Notes: a model not told the origin generated them from the sequence alone. DNA of 50,645 bases from Bacilli bacterium (GCA_017429285.1 JAFRPF010000023.1:1-50645); one strand, 5' to 3'. Positions 33,403-42,568 are shown, numbered from the stretch's first letter. Numbers and translations: made by a program.

Positions 33403-34221
33403 ATGTCTACACTAGTTATTAAAAACCTACACGCTGAAGTTGATGGTAAAGAAATATTAAAAGGTATCGACCTAAAAATCTCTGAAGGTGAAACTGTAGC
33501 GATATTAGGTCCAAACGGACATGGTAAATCTACCTTATTAAACGTCATTATGGGACACTCCAAATATGTCGTGACAAAAGGTAGTATCTTTTTTGATGAT
33601 ATCGATGTTTTGAAACTAACCACCGACGAAAGAGCGAGACTCGGTCTTTTCCTAGGCATGCAAAACCCAAGTGAAATTCCTGGTGTTATCAATAGTGATT
33701 TCTTACGTGCTGCGGTTAACGCTAAAAGCGAGAAACCGATTTCTACTTACCAATTCTATAAATTATTAGATAGAGCAACGAAAGAATTAAAGATGCCTTT
33801 TGATCTTGCAACAAGATCTTTAAATGAAGGTTTTTCCGGCGGTGAAAAGAAGAGAAATGAAATCCTTCAACTCATGCTTCTTGAACCAAAAATCGCCATG
33901 CTTGACGAGATTGATTCAGGTTTAGATGTGGACGCTATTCAAGTAGTGGCGGATGTTATTAGAGAAGAGCAGAAAAAAGGGAGAGGATTTTTGGTTATCT
34001 CTCACTATGCTAGATTATTCGATTTAATTCAACCTACAAGAGCGGTTGTCATTGTTAACGGAAAAGTAGCTATTGATGGTGGTCCAGAATACATCAAACG
34101 TATCGATCAAACTGGCTATGAATTTATCAAAACTGAACTCGGAATCGAGATTAGTAAAGAAGAAAATAATATGAACACAGTCTCAATTGGAAGCTGTGCT
34201 GTAAAAGAAAGCATCAAATAA
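33403..34221 (+). CDS. sufC: Fe-S assembly ATPase SufC
   Basis: A 272-residue ABC-type ATPase of the SUF scaffold. Walker A GPNGHGKS (36-43), the SufC phrase GLFLGMQNPSEIPGV, signature GFSGGEKKRNEILQ, Walker B IAMLDEIDSGLDVDA and the H-loop SHYAR are all present. It drives the SufB-SufD complex that builds Fe-S clusters in the cytoplasm. ATG 33403 is used because GAGGTGAAGG lies just upstream; an in-frame GTG at 33394 falls inside that site. About 20 C-terminal residues (EENNMNTVSIGSCAVKES) extend past the usual end. It leads the order sufC-D-S-U-B, the Firmicutes arrangement, and its stop overlaps sufD by one base. Confidence 0.95.
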   Translation: MSTLVIKNLHAEVDGKEILKGIDLKISEGETVAILGPNGHGKSTLLNVIMGHSKYVVTKGSIFFDDIDVLKLTTDERARLGLFLGMQNPSEIPGVINSDFLRAAVNAKSEKPISTYQFYKLLDRATKELKMPFDLATRSLNEGFSGGEKKRNEILQLMLLEPKIAMLDEIDSGLDVDAIQVVADVIREEQKKGRGFLVISHYARLFDLIQPTRAVVIVNGKVAIDGGPEYIKRIDQTGYEFIKTELGIEISKEENNMNTVSIGSCAVKESIK

Positions 34222-35033
34222 TGGAAAGAACTATTATTTCAAATAAAATGAGTAATAAATTTACATTAGAAAGTAGTGATTCTAAGTTCTTTTTACTTTA
34301 CTTAAATAATTATTCTGAAAAAGTGGAATTAACAGTTTCAAACAATTCTAATGTTGATATTTTAATTTTAAATTTGCACGATGATACAGTAGTTCATTTT
34401 GATGTTTTAGATAATGCCTATTTGCATGTTGCTTTACTTGATCATAAAAGCACTAAAAACTTTAAAATTAGCGCAAATGTCGGATTAAATTCTACTTTTT
34501 CCGCCCATTTTGCTGATTTTATTGTTGGTGAATGTAAAGGTGAAGTGCTTGTAAATTTAAATAAGGAAGGCGCTACTTGTGATTGGCATTTAGCTTCCTT
34601 AACAGAGAAAAACGATAAGAAGGAATTTGATGTTTCCGTTTATCATAATTCGCCTCGCACTTTTGCCCAAATGGATAACTATGGTGTGTGTCGAGATGAA
34701 GGAAGACTAGCGTTTTCTGGTATTTGCCAGATTTATAAAGGAGCCCACGGCTCTAAAGCCCATCAAAATGCTAAAATTATGGTTTTTGATAGGAGCAGTC
34801 ATGGTGTGGCTAAACCAATTTTGAAGATTGATGAAAATGATATTGAAGCTAGCCACGCTGCAATTGTTGGAAAAATAAATGATGAACACATCTTTTATTT
34901 AACCTCTCGTGGCTTAACTGAAGATGAAGCTAAACGCTTGATTACTTTAGGTTATTTAAAACCAATATTAAATGGTTTTGTTGATGATGACATAAAGAAA
35001 ACCATCGAAGACTTAATTGAGGGGAAAATGTAA
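34221..35033 (+). CDS. sufD: Fe-S assembly protein SufD, short form
   Basis: A 270-residue member of the SufB/SufD family, much shorter than the usual 420-440. The C-terminal half is well kept: AKIMVFDRSSHGVAKPILKI, DENDIEASHAAIVGKINDEH and FYLTSRGLTEDEAKRLITLG. The N-terminal helical region is essentially missing, leaving the beta-helix core and the SufC-binding end. In the SufBC2D scaffold, SufD helps iron entry and complex assembly. It starts in the stop codon of sufC (TAATG) and is followed by sufS one base after its stop. No frameshift is seen upstream because sufC is intact, so the short form appears genuine. Confidence 0.9.
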   Translation: MERTIISNKMSNKFTLESSDSKFFLLYLNNYSEKVELTVSNNSNVDILILNLHDDTVVHFDVLDNAYLHVALLDHKSTKNFKISANVGLNSTFSAHFADFIVGECKGEVLVNLNKEGATCDWHLASLTEKNDKKEFDVSVYHNSPRTFAQMDNYGVCRDEGRLAFSGICQIYKGAHGSKAHQNAKIMVFDRSSHGVAKPILKIDENDIEASHAAIVGKINDEHIFYLTSRGLTEDEAKRLITLGYLKPILNGFVDDDIKKTIEDLIEGKM

Positions 35034-35034
35034 T

Positions 35035-36264
35035 ATGTACGATATAAATAAAATTCGTGAACAATTCCCAATGTTAAAAAATAAAAAGATGCAAGGAAAT
35101 AAACTTGTTTATTTAGATAATGCATCAACAACTTTTAAGCCCCAATGCGTCATTGATGCGATGAATAAGTATTATTTAGAAGAAAATGCAAATTCTCATC
35201 GTGGCGATTATGATCTTTTATTTAATATGGATAAAAAAGTTAATGAATGTCGTGAACTAGTAGCGAAATTTGTTAACTCTAACCAAAATGAAGTGGTTTT
35301 TACTTCCGGAGACACAATGTCTTTGAATTTAATTGCTAGATCCTATGGCCTTAAATTCCTTCATAAGGGTGATGAAATTTTATTAAGTGAAGCAGAACAT
35401 GCTTCTAACTTATTACCATGGTATGAAGTTAGTCATTTAACTGGTGCGGTTATAAGATTTATTCCTCTTGATAAAGATGGAGTTTTAACTGCTGAAAATT
35501 TAAAGAAAGCAATTAGCGATAAAACAAAAGTTGTTTCTGTTGCTCAGGTCAGCAATGTGTTAGGAAATGTTGTAGATGTGAGGGAATTTGCACGAATTTC
35601 CCATCAAAACGGTGCTATTTTAGTGGTAGATGGAGCTCAATCTGTTCCACACATGGTGGTGGATTTTAAAAATGATGATATTGATTTTCTCACCTTTTCT
35701 GGCCATAAAATGTGTGGTCCTACCGGCATTGGATGCTTAATTGGAAAATACGAATTATTACAATCAATGGATCCATATATTGTGGGTGGAGGAATGAATG
35801 TTACATTCACCAAAAACATTGAAATGATACCTTACGAAGCTCCAGTTAAATTTGAAGCCGGTACTTTAAATCTTTCTGGTATATGTGGCTTAAAAGCCGC
35901 TATTGAATTCTTAATGGATATTGGTGTTGAAAACATCCATAAACATGATGTTGAATTATGTGAATACGCCATTTCTAAATTAGAGAAATGCGAAGATGTT
36001 ATTATTTACAATAAAAATTCTAAAAATGGGATTGTTACCTTTAATAAAAAAGGAATATTTGCTCAAGATGAAGCCACTTTATTAAATAGCAAAGGAATCG
36101 CTATTAGAAGTGGACAACACTGTGCGAAGATTTTAAATGACTTTTTAGGTACACCTGCGACATGTCGTATGTCTACCTATTTATATACTAGTAAAGAAGA
36201 TATCGACGCATTTATTGATGCTGTCATAAATGGAGGAGATATATTAGATGCCTACTTTAACTAA
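35035..36264 (+). CDS. sufS: Cysteine desulfurase SufS
   Basis: A 409-residue PLP enzyme that releases sulfur from cysteine for Fe-S assembly. It shows LVYLDNASTTFKPQCVIDAM, the substrate-binding LSEAEHASNLLPW, the PLP lysine in FSGHKMCGPTGIG (Lys225) and the active cysteine in IRSGQHCAKI (Cys363). Length is standard for group II desulfurases. ATG 35035 is chosen because the family start (YDINKIREQFPML) follows directly, with GAGGGG upstream; an in-frame TTG at 35017 would overlap sufD. It overlaps sufU by 17 bases, in keeping with SufU accepting its persulfide. Confidence 0.95.
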   Translation: MYDINKIREQFPMLKNKKMQGNKLVYLDNASTTFKPQCVIDAMNKYYLEENANSHRGDYDLLFNMDKKVNECRELVAKFVNSNQNEVVFTSGDTMSLNLIARSYGLKFLHKGDEILLSEAEHASNLLPWYEVSHLTGAVIRFIPLDKDGVLTAENLKKAISDKTKVVSVAQVSNVLGNVVDVREFARISHQNGAILVVDGAQSVPHMVVDFKNDDIDFLTFSGHKMCGPTGIGCLIGKYELLQSMDPYIVGGGMNVTFTKNIEMIPYEAPVKFEAGTLNLSGICGLKAAIEFLMDIGVENIHKHDVELCEYAISKLEKCEDVIIYNKNSKNGIVTFNKKGIFAQDEATLLNSKGIAIRSGQHCAKILNDFLGTPATCRMSTYLYTSKEDIDAFIDAVINGGDILDAYFN

Positions 36265-36676
36265 TGATATGATGCGTTCCATAATTATGGACCATTACTC
36301 TAATCCAATTCATAAACATCAACCTAGTGGTGATGGATTTATCAAAGTTCATATGCATTCTGATAACTGCATTGATGATTTAGATATATTTTTAAAACTA
36401 TACAATAACAAAGTTATTGATGCTTGTTTTGATGGTGTGGCTTGCACTATCTCAACAGCGTCCACTGATATTATGTGTGATCTATTAATTAATAAAGATT
36501 TTAAAGAAGCAAAAAACATCATTAAACAATACGACAACATGATTCATGAAGAACCCTTTGATGAAGAAGTGTTAGACGAAGCTATTGTTTTTATTAATAC
36601 GTCCAAGCAAGCCGCTCGTATTAGATGTGCGATGATTGGTTGGAATGCCGCTGATCAAATCTTGAAAGGAAAATAA
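36248..36676 (+). CDS. sufU: Zn-dependent sulfurtransferase SufU
   Basis: A 142-residue protein of the SufU/IscU-like group. The start [16 protein letters not shown], the CxD pair in [13 protein letters not shown] (in place of the usual NPTCGD), [12 protein letters not shown] and [12 protein letters not shown] supply the three cysteines and the aspartate that bind zinc in SufU. It moves sulfur from SufS to the SufBCD scaffold. The first ligand loop is unusual (SDNCIDD), but the ligands are kept. The gene overlaps sufS by 17 bases and precedes sufB by one base. Confidence 0.92.
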   Translation: MPTLTNDMMRSIIMDHYSNPIHKHQPSGDGFIKVHMHSDNCIDDLDIFLKLYNNKVIDACFDGVACTISTASTDIMCDLLINKDFKEAKNIIKQYDNMIHEEPFDEEVLDEAIVFINTSKQAARIRCAMIGWNAADQILKGK

Positions 36677-36677
36677 T

Positions 36678-38078
36678 ATGACTGATAAAGATATTAAGTT
36701 CCAAGAAGATTATAAATATGGTTTTAAAGACGAAGACGTCTCTATTTTAAAAACGGATGTTGGTATTAACGAAGATGTTGTCAGAGAAATATCTCGTTTA
36801 AAAAACGAGCCTGAATGGATGCTCGAGTTTAGATTAAAGGCTTTAAAATCATTTAAAGCTATGCCTTTACCAAAATTTGGTCCGGATTTATCTTATTTAG
36901 ATTTTGATTCTTATACCTATTTCACAAGACCAAGTAAAAAGGAAGTCCAAAATTGGGATGAAGTTCCAGAAACAATTAAAAATACATTTAATAGATTAGG
37001 TATCCCAGAAGCGGAACAAAAATATTTATCTGGTGTTTCCACTCAATACGAATCAGAAGTCGTTTATCACAATATGTTAAAAGAAATTTCTGATAAAGGA
37101 GTTATTTTCCTGTCCACTGATATGGCTTTGAAATTATATCCCGATTTATTTAAGAAGTATTTCGGTACAGTTGTGCCAATTGCAGATAATAAATTCTCCG
37201 CTTTAAATGGTGCAGTTTGGTCTGGTGGATCTTTCATTTATGTGCCGAAAAACGTGCACTTGGATAAACCTTTGCAGAGTTATTTTAGAATTAACAACGA
37301 AAAATCAGGTCAATTTGAAAGAACTTTAATCATTGTTGATGAAGGTGCTGATGTTCATTACGTAGAAGGCTGTACAGCGCCGACATATAGCAAGGAAAGC
37401 TTACACGCCGCAGTCGTGGAAATCATTGTTCTAAAAGGCGGAAAATGCCGTTATTCGACAGTTCAAAACTGGTCTACTAATATTGTTAATCTTGTTACCA
37501 AAAGAGCAGTTTGTTATGAAGATGCTTCTATGGAATGGATCGATGGCAATATTGGTAGCCAAACAAATATGAAATATCCCGCTTGTATATTAAAGGGACG
37601 TGGAGCAAAAGGTACATGTATCTCTATCGCTGTAGCGGGTAAAGATCAATATCAAGATGCAGGTGCTCGTATGATTCATGAAGCTCCTGATACCACATCC
37701 ACAATTATTTCTAAATCAATTGTCAAAAATGGTGGTGTAGCTAATTATCGTGGTACGGTTAGACATGAAGTTAACGCCACTAATTGTCGTAGTCACGTTG
37801 AGTGTGACACTTTAATTTTAGATGATAAATCACGTAGTGATACTATCCCGACAAACGAAGTTAAAAATGATTCTTCATATATTGAACACGAAGCCACAGT
37901 TTCTAAGATTAGCGAAGAACAACTTTTCTATTTAATGAGCCGTGGTATTAGCGAAAAAGAAGCCACTCAAATGATTATTATGGGATTTATTGAACCGTTC
38001 TCTCGAGAACTTCCTATGGAATATGCGGTTGAGCTTAACCAATTAATCAAAATGGATATGGAAGGTAGCGTCGGTTAA
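36678..38078 (+). CDS. sufB: Fe-S scaffold protein SufB
   Basis: A 466-residue protein of normal SufB length. Diagnostic stretches are [73 protein letters not shown] with ESLHAA, and [20 protein letters not shown] with [10 protein letters not shown]. It is the scaffold on which the cluster forms, with SufC and SufD. A GAAAGGA site precedes ATG 36678. Its stop is followed after one base by mnmG, with no terminator, so the SUF transcript runs into the tRNA-modification gene. Confidence 0.96.
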   Translation: MTDKDIKFQEDYKYGFKDEDVSILKTDVGINEDVVREISRLKNEPEWMLEFRLKALKSFKAMPLPKFGPDLSYLDFDSYTYFTRPSKKEVQNWDEVPETIKNTFNRLGIPEAEQKYLSGVSTQYESEVVYHNMLKEISDKGVIFLSTDMALKLYPDLFKKYFGTVVPIADNKFSALNGAVWSGGSFIYVPKNVHLDKPLQSYFRINNEKSGQFERTLIIVDEGADVHYVEGCTAPTYSKESLHAAVVEIIVLKGGKCRYSTVQNWSTNIVNLVTKRAVCYEDASMEWIDGNIGSQTNMKYPACILKGRGAKGTCISIAVAGKDQYQDAGARMIHEAPDTTSTIISKSIVKNGGVANYRGTVRHEVNATNCRSHVECDTLILDDKSRSDTIPTNEVKNDSSYIEHEATVSKISEEQLFYLMSRGISEKEATQMIIMGFIEPFSRELPMEYAVELNQLIKMDMEGSVG

Positions 38079-38079
38079 T

Positions 38080-39945
38080 ATGGACTTTGATGTGATTGTT
38101 GTAGGAGGTGGACATGCTGGCTTAGAAGCCGCTTTTGCTTGTGCTCATATGGGGCATAAGACGCTTTTAGTAACAATCAATATTAAGAAAATGGGCAACA
38201 TGCCTTGTAATCCATCTATTGGTGGTTCCGCTAAAGGCATTGTTGTTAGAGAAATTGATGCTTTAGGTGGCATGATGGGTAAAGCGGCTGATCATCATTA
38301 TTTACAGATGAAAATGCTTAATACCGGTAAAGGGCCTGGTGTTCAATGTTTAAGAGCCCAACAAGATAAATTAGAATATCCTGATTATTTACAACAATTA
38401 GCGTTAAATGCAGAAAACTTAACTGTTAAAGAAGATATTGTTAATGAACTAATTCATGATGATAAACATGTTTTTGGTGTTAAAACTACTGGTGGTAAGG
38501 AATATACTGCTATAGCAGTAATTTTAACAACAGGAACATATATGGAGAGTAAAATCTTTAGAGGTAATGAAGTTTTAAATGAAGGTCCTGATGGAGAAAA
38601 ACCATCATTAGGATTATCTCCATATTTAAGAAAAATGGGCATTGTTACCACAAGATTTAAAACAGGAACTCCTCCAAGAATTAAAAGCGATTCTATTGAT
38701 TTTAGCAAAGGAAGTATTCAACCTGGCACTAAAGGAAAATTAGCTTTTTCTTATGAAACAAAAGAATTTATTCCTGTAGAAGAACAAATCCCTTGTTATT
38801 TAATTTATACGCAACCTAAAACACATGAGATCATTAAAAAACATTTAAAAGATTCAGCGATGTATTCGGGTTTAATTACTGGTGTTGGTCCTAGATATTG
38901 CCCATCAATAGAATCTAAAATCGTCAATTTTGCCGATAAAGAAAGGCATCAATTATTTTTAGAACCTGAATCTAGATATACGGATTCTATTTATATCCAG
39001 GGTTTTTCAACCTCTATGCCAAGAGATGTCCAAGAAGAAATGGTGAGATCTTTACCAGGGTTTGAAAACGCTGTTTTCTTAAAATATGCTTATGCAATTG
39101 AATATGATTTAGTGGTTCCAGAAGAATATGGAGCAACATTAGAGATTAAAAAATGGCCAGGATTATATGTGGCTGGTCAAATTTGTGGAACTTCTGGTTA
39201 TGAAGAAGCCGCTGGTCTTGGTTTAATGGCTGGTATTAATGCTTGTTTAAAGATCGAAAATAGAGATCCTCTTATTTTGCGAAGAGATCAATCTTATATT
39301 GGTGTGATGATCGATGATTTAGTGACAAAAGGCACTCTTGAACCATATCGTTTAATGTCTTCTAGAGCGGAATTTAGATTATTATTACGTCATGATAACG
39401 CAGATTTAAGATTAACTGATATAGGGCATGATGTAGGTTTGATTAAAGAAGAGAGATATCAACATTTTTTAGAAAAGAAAAACAATATTTCTCGAGTTAT
39501 TGAAATTCTTAAAAACAATTATTTAGGAAAGAAAAAAGAAGTTGAAGATTATATTACTTCGCTCGGTTATTTAGAACTAAAAGGTGGCATTCAGGCTTTT
39601 GAATTATTAAAGCGTCCTAACGTGAAATACACCGAAATTGCAAAGTTTATACCTGATTTAGAGGGAATTTACCTAGATGATTCAGCGATTGAAGAAGTAG
39701 AAATTATCGCTAAATATGAGGGCTACATTGTCAAACAAATTAAAGAAGCTGAAGGCATGGCTAAGCTCGATATGATGAAGATCCCTGAAGGATTAGATTA
39801 TCTTAATATGGATGGTTTGGCATTAGAAGCAAGAAGTAAGTTAAATAAAATTCAGCCTTTGACTATCGGACAAGCTTCCAGAATATCAGGCGTTAATCCT
39901 GCGGATATATCTATTTTAATTTTGAACATTAAAAAGAGAAGTTAA
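38080..39945 (+). CDS. mnmG: tRNA uridine-5-carboxymethylaminomethyl modification enzyme MnmG
   Basis: A 621-residue FAD enzyme of standard length. It has the FAD-binding start DVIVVGGGHAGLEAAFACA, the family phrases NMPCNPSIGGSAKGIVVREI, ALGGMMGKAADHH, RFKTGTPPRI and AGQICGTSGYEEAAGLGLMA. With MnmE it modifies the wobble uridine of several tRNAs. The gene begins one base after sufB and ends one base before rsmG, so it is in the middle of a long transcript. The ribosome site is weak (GGAAGGTAGCG within sufB's end). Confidence 0.97.
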   Translation: MDFDVIVVGGGHAGLEAAFACAHMGHKTLLVTINIKKMGNMPCNPSIGGSAKGIVVREIDALGGMMGKAADHHYLQMKMLNTGKGPGVQCLRAQQDKLEYPDYLQQLALNAENLTVKEDIVNELIHDDKHVFGVKTTGGKEYTAIAVILTTGTYMESKIFRGNEVLNEGPDGEKPSLGLSPYLRKMGIVTTRFKTGTPPRIKSDSIDFSKGSIQPGTKGKLAFSYETKEFIPVEEQIPCYLIYTQPKTHEIIKKHLKDSAMYSGLITGVGPRYCPSIESKIVNFADKERHQLFLEPESRYTDSIYIQGFSTSMPRDVQEEMVRSLPGFENAVFLKYAYAIEYDLVVPEEYGATLEIKKWPGLYVAGQICGTSGYEEAAGLGLMAGINACLKIENRDPLILRRDQSYIGVMIDDLVTKGTLEPYRLMSSRAEFRLLLRHDNADLRLTDIGHDVGLIKEERYQHFLEKKNNISRVIEILKNNYLGKKKEVEDYITSLGYLELKGGIQAFELLKRPNVKYTEIAKFIPDLEGIYLDDSAIEEVEIIAKYEGYIVKQIKEAEGMAKLDMMKIPEGLDYLNMDGLALEARSKLNKIQPLTIGQASRISGVNPADISILILNIKKRS

Positions 39946-39946
39946 T

Positions 39947-40648
39947 ATGAAAATTAATGACTTAAAAGAAAGATTAGGAATATATGACATTGCTGTTAAT
40001 GATGAGCAGTTAAATCTGTTGTCTTCTTTTATGGAAGAGACTCTTTCTACAAACGAAAAATTTAATCTTACAGCAATTGTTGATAGAGATGTTTTTGTGG
40101 AAAAGATGATTTTTGATTCTGCGATGGCCCTAAGAGAATTAGATTTAACTGATAAATCGATTATTGATATCGGCACAGGCGCTGGATATCCAGGCATGGT
40201 TTTGAAAATTTTAGCCCCTAGTGCAAATGTTTCTTTATTAGATTCCACAAATAAGAAAATTGATTATTTAGCTAATTTTGCAAAAAACAATAATCTTAAG
40301 GTTAATACTATATGCGATCGTAGCGAGCATTATGCTAAAGAACATCGTGAGAAGTATGATTATGCAATTGCTAGAGCCGTAGCGTCATTAGATGTTTTAT
40401 TAGAAATAATCAGTCCATTATTAAAAGTTAATGGTACTTTAATAGCGATGAAAGGTGCTGATTATGAGAAGGAAATTAATGATTCTATAAATGCATTTAA
40501 AAAGTTAAATCTTAAAATTGATTCGATCTATGAATTTGAACTTCCGGAATCTAAAGAAAAAAGAGTTCTTATATATATAAGAAAAGTTAAAGAAACTAAC
40601 AAAAAATATCCAAGAGAGTTTAACGAAATCAAGAGACAACCACTATAG
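39947..40648 (+). CDS. rsmG: 16S rRNA (guanine-N7) methyltransferase RsmG
   Basis: A 233-residue Rossmann-fold methyltransferase. NEKFNLTAIVDRDVFVEKMI is the family's N-terminal phrase; SIIDIGTGAGYPGMVLKILA is the SAM-binding motif I; YDYAIARAVASLDVLLEII and LIAMKGADYEKE follow. It methylates G527 of 16S rRNA. It follows mnmG by one base, as in most Firmicutes. Its stop codon (40646-40648) lies inside a terminator hairpin that separates it from parA. Confidence 0.95.
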   Translation: MKINDLKERLGIYDIAVNDEQLNLLSSFMEETLSTNEKFNLTAIVDRDVFVEKMIFDSAMALRELDLTDKSIIDIGTGAGYPGMVLKILAPSANVSLLDSTNKKIDYLANFAKNNNLKVNTICDRSEHYAKEHREKYDYAIARAVASLDVLLEIISPLLKVNGTLIAMKGADYEKEINDSINAFKKLNLKIDSIYEFELPESKEKRVLIYIRKVKETNKKYPREFNEIKRQPL

Positions 40649-40664
40649 TGTCTCTTTATTTTTT
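40631..40664 (+). terminator. Terminator overlapping the end of rsmG
   Basis: AAGAGACA (40631-40638), 10-base loop containing the rsmG stop, TGTCTCTT (40649-40656), then TATTTTTTAT. Confidence 0.75.
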
Positions 40665-40665
40665 A

Positions 40666-40689
40666 TGCTATAATGTTTCACGAGGAAAT
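40666..40689 (+). promoter_or_regulatory. parAB promoter overlapping a degenerate parS-like site
   Basis: Extended -10 TGC-TATAAT (hexamer 40669-40674) lies 20 bases before the parA ATG. TGTTTCACG (40674-40682) is a perfect half of the parS consensus TGTTTCACGTGAAACA; the second half is degenerate (12 of 16 bases overall). Its position at the transcription start suggests ParB autoregulation. This is inferred. Confidence 0.45.
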
Positions 40690-40693
40690 TTTT

Positions 40694-41464
40694 ATGGCAA
40701 GAATTATTGCGATTGCAAACCAAAAGGGCGGGGTTGGCAAAACAACTACCGCTATAAACTTATCTGCTGCTTTAGCACATTTCAATCGTCGAGTTTTACT
40801 TATCGACATGGATCCACAAGGCAATTCTTCTCGTGGACTAGGTATAGACATCACTTTAATTAATAGATGCATTGCGGATGTCTTATTGTCAGAAAGTAAC
40901 ATCAACGATGTTGTGAGAAAAAGCATGATTAAGACTTTGGATGTTTTGCCTTCTAAACTATCTTTAGCCTCTATCGATGTAAATATTGCAGGAAAGATTG
41001 AACAACCATTTCTTTTACTAAAAAACGCTATTTCCTCATTAAAAAAAGAATATGACTATATTATTATTGATTGTCCTCCAAGCCTTGGTTTTTTAACAGT
41101 TAATGCGTTAACTGCTGCAAATTCTGTATTAATTCCAGTCCAATGCGAATATTTCGCAATGGAAGCAGTGGCTCAAATTCTTTCTTCGGTTAGTAGAATT
41201 CAATCTACTTATAATCCTGAATTAGGTATAGAAGGTTTCTTACTAACCATGTATGACTCTAAAACTAGAATTGGCACTGAGATTAGTACTCAAGTAAGAG
41301 GTTTATTTAAAGAAAATACTTTCTTAACACAGATCCCAAGAAACGTATCTGTGCCAGAAAGTAACGCTAAAGGATTACCTGTTACCATTTATAGACCATC
41401 CAGTAGTGGATCTTTAGCTTATTTTTCCTTAGCTAAGGAAGTTATGGACCATGAAGAAAGATAA
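40694..41464 (+). CDS. parA: Chromosome partitioning ATPase ParA (Soj)
   Basis: A 256-residue deviant Walker ATPase: IAIANQKGGVGKTTTAINLS (KGGVGKT at 11-17, with the signature Lys11), VLLIDMDPQGNSSRG (Walker A'), YIIIDCPPSLGFLTVNALTA (Walker B), and the DNA-binding arginine end IPRNVSVPESNAKGLPV. It binds DNA when ATP-bound and is released by ParB. ATG 40694 is used because GAGGAAA precedes it and ARIIAIANQKGG follows; an in-frame ATG at 40673 lies inside the -10 box. It overlaps parB by 14 bases. The mnmG-rsmG-parA-parB order is typical of origin-proximal regions, although dnaA is not in the window. Confidence 0.95.
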   Translation: MARIIAIANQKGGVGKTTTAINLSAALAHFNRRVLLIDMDPQGNSSRGLGIDITLINRCIADVLLSESNINDVVRKSMIKTLDVLPSKLSLASIDVNIAGKIEQPFLLLKNAISSLKKEYDYIIIDCPPSLGFLTVNALTAANSVLIPVQCEYFAMEAVAQILSSVSRIQSTYNPELGIEGFLLTMYDSKTRIGTEISTQVRGLFKENTFLTQIPRNVSVPESNAKGLPVTIYRPSSSGSLAYFSLAKEVMDHEER

Positions 41465-42278
41465 AATCTTAAAATCTTCTCTATCTACTTTATTAAAAAG
41501 ATTCTCGAACACTGATATTATCAGTGATTTAAGTAAAGAATATTCTTTAAACGCGTCTAATGTCGTACCTTTAGATAGACTTAAAGATAATCATATCTTA
41601 GAAAATGTGATAGTAAGTGAATCTTCCATTAGTAAAAGTATTTTAATTTTAAATGAACGAAGAAGATTGTCTTCTTTGTTTGTAAAAAAGAATGAAAATG
41701 AATTTGAAGTTATTTATCCACGTAGTTTATATAAAGCCGCCAAAAGAATAGGTTTAGAGAATATTAATGCTTTCATACTAGATATTGATGATGAAGACAT
41801 GCTTTTCTTTTTAGCGAACAGATTATTAGAAGATAAGGATGCTAACATTATCGAGATGGCGGTTGTCTTTAATAAAATTAAAGAAGAGTATCACTACACC
41901 CAGAAGGAAATTGCCTCCGCTATAAATCTATCTAGATCCCAAGTCACAAATATTGTGAGATTAATTAAAATGCCAAAGGATATTTTAAACGATATGGCGA
42001 ATGGGAAACTCTCATTTGGTCATGTTAGAGCAATATCGACTTTAAGTGACAAAGAAAAACACAATGTTGTTGAGGCCATATATAAAGATGATTTATCAGT
42101 TCATGAAGTTGAGAAGATTGTCTTTAATTTAAAACATCATATCAACAAGAACAAATACGAGGATAAAGTTTCTGCTAAATTTAAATGCAAAGTGAGTAGC
42201 ACAACTAAGCAAGTTACTCTCTCCTTTGATAACGAAAAAGACAAACAAGAATTCCTTAGAAAAATATCCCATAAATAG
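41451..42278 (+). CDS. parB: Divergent ParB (Spo0J-like) without canonical CTP-binding motifs
   Basis: A 275-residue protein in the parB position. The central helix-turn-helix is well kept: YHYTQKEIASAINLSRSQVT, IVRLIKMPKDILNDMANGKL, SFGHVRAISTLSD. The N-terminal domain keeps the length but not the key motifs: where ParB has GERRWRA there is IYPRSLYKAAKRIGL, where it has ENLQRED there is LANRLLEDKDANIIE, and the N-terminal arginine motif (PxQPR) is not visible. CTP binding and clamp sliding, normal for ParB, may therefore be lost or altered. The C-terminal dimer domain is lysine-rich. It overlaps parA by 14 bases and ends at a bidirectional terminator. It could also act as a Noc-like or purely regulatory DNA-binding protein. 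Confidence 0.82.
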   Translation: MKKDKILKSSLSTLLKRFSNTDIISDLSKEYSLNASNVVPLDRLKDNHILENVIVSESSISKSILILNERRRLSSLFVKKNENEFEVIYPRSLYKAAKRIGLENINAFILDIDDEDMLFFLANRLLEDKDANIIEMAVVFNKIKEEYHYTQKEIASAINLSRSQVTNIVRLIKMPKDILNDMANGKLSFGHVRAISTLSDKEKHNVVEAIYKDDLSVHEVEKIVFNLKHHINKNKYEDKVSAKFKCKVSSTTKQVTLSFDNEKDKQEFLRKISHK

Positions 42279-42322
42279 CAAAAAATACCGCAAAACAGCG
42301 ATATTTTCATAAAATTCGCATA

Positions 42323-42352
42323 AAAAAACTAGGTTCTGATGCCTAGTTTTTT
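42323..42352. terminator. Bidirectional terminator between parB and ferredoxin
   Basis: AAAAAACTAGG (42323-42333), 8-base loop, CCTAGTTTTTT (42342-42352). Confidence 0.88.
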
Positions 42353-42358
42353 ATATCA

Positions 42359-42538
42359 TTACTCCTCGACGGAGATTGCACCAACAGGGCAGACACTGAC
42401 GGCGTCTTCTTCACCAAGTTCAGCGATAGGTTCTGCTAATCCGCTATCACCGATTTGGAAATCATCTGGGTATGTGCCAACGCAGCAACCACATCCGATA
42501 CACAAACTTTGGTCGATTCTAACTTTCTTTTTTGCCAT
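42359..42538 (-). CDS. Single-cluster [4Fe-4S] ferredoxin
   Basis: A 59-residue electron carrier. The frame begins MAKKKVRIDQSLCIGCGCC and contains Cys13, Cys16 and Cys19 as CxxCxxC, and Cys50 in VCPVGAISVEE as the fourth ligand; the position that would bind a second cluster is Tyr23 (VGTYP), so only one [4Fe-4S] cluster is held. An extra Cys18 sits beside Cys19. Many acidic residues follow, typical of ferredoxins. AAGGAGG lies eight bases before ATG 42538, and a near-consensus promoter is upstream. It is convergent with parB, and its cluster could be made by the SUF system encoded nearby. The redox partner is not visible. Confidence 0.93.
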   Translation of the reverse strand: MAKKKVRIDQSLCIGCGCCVGTYPDDFQIGDSGLAEPIAELGEEDAVSVCPVGAISVEE

Positions 42539-42568
42539 CGTAAATTCCTCCTTAGGTTTTGTAAGAAA

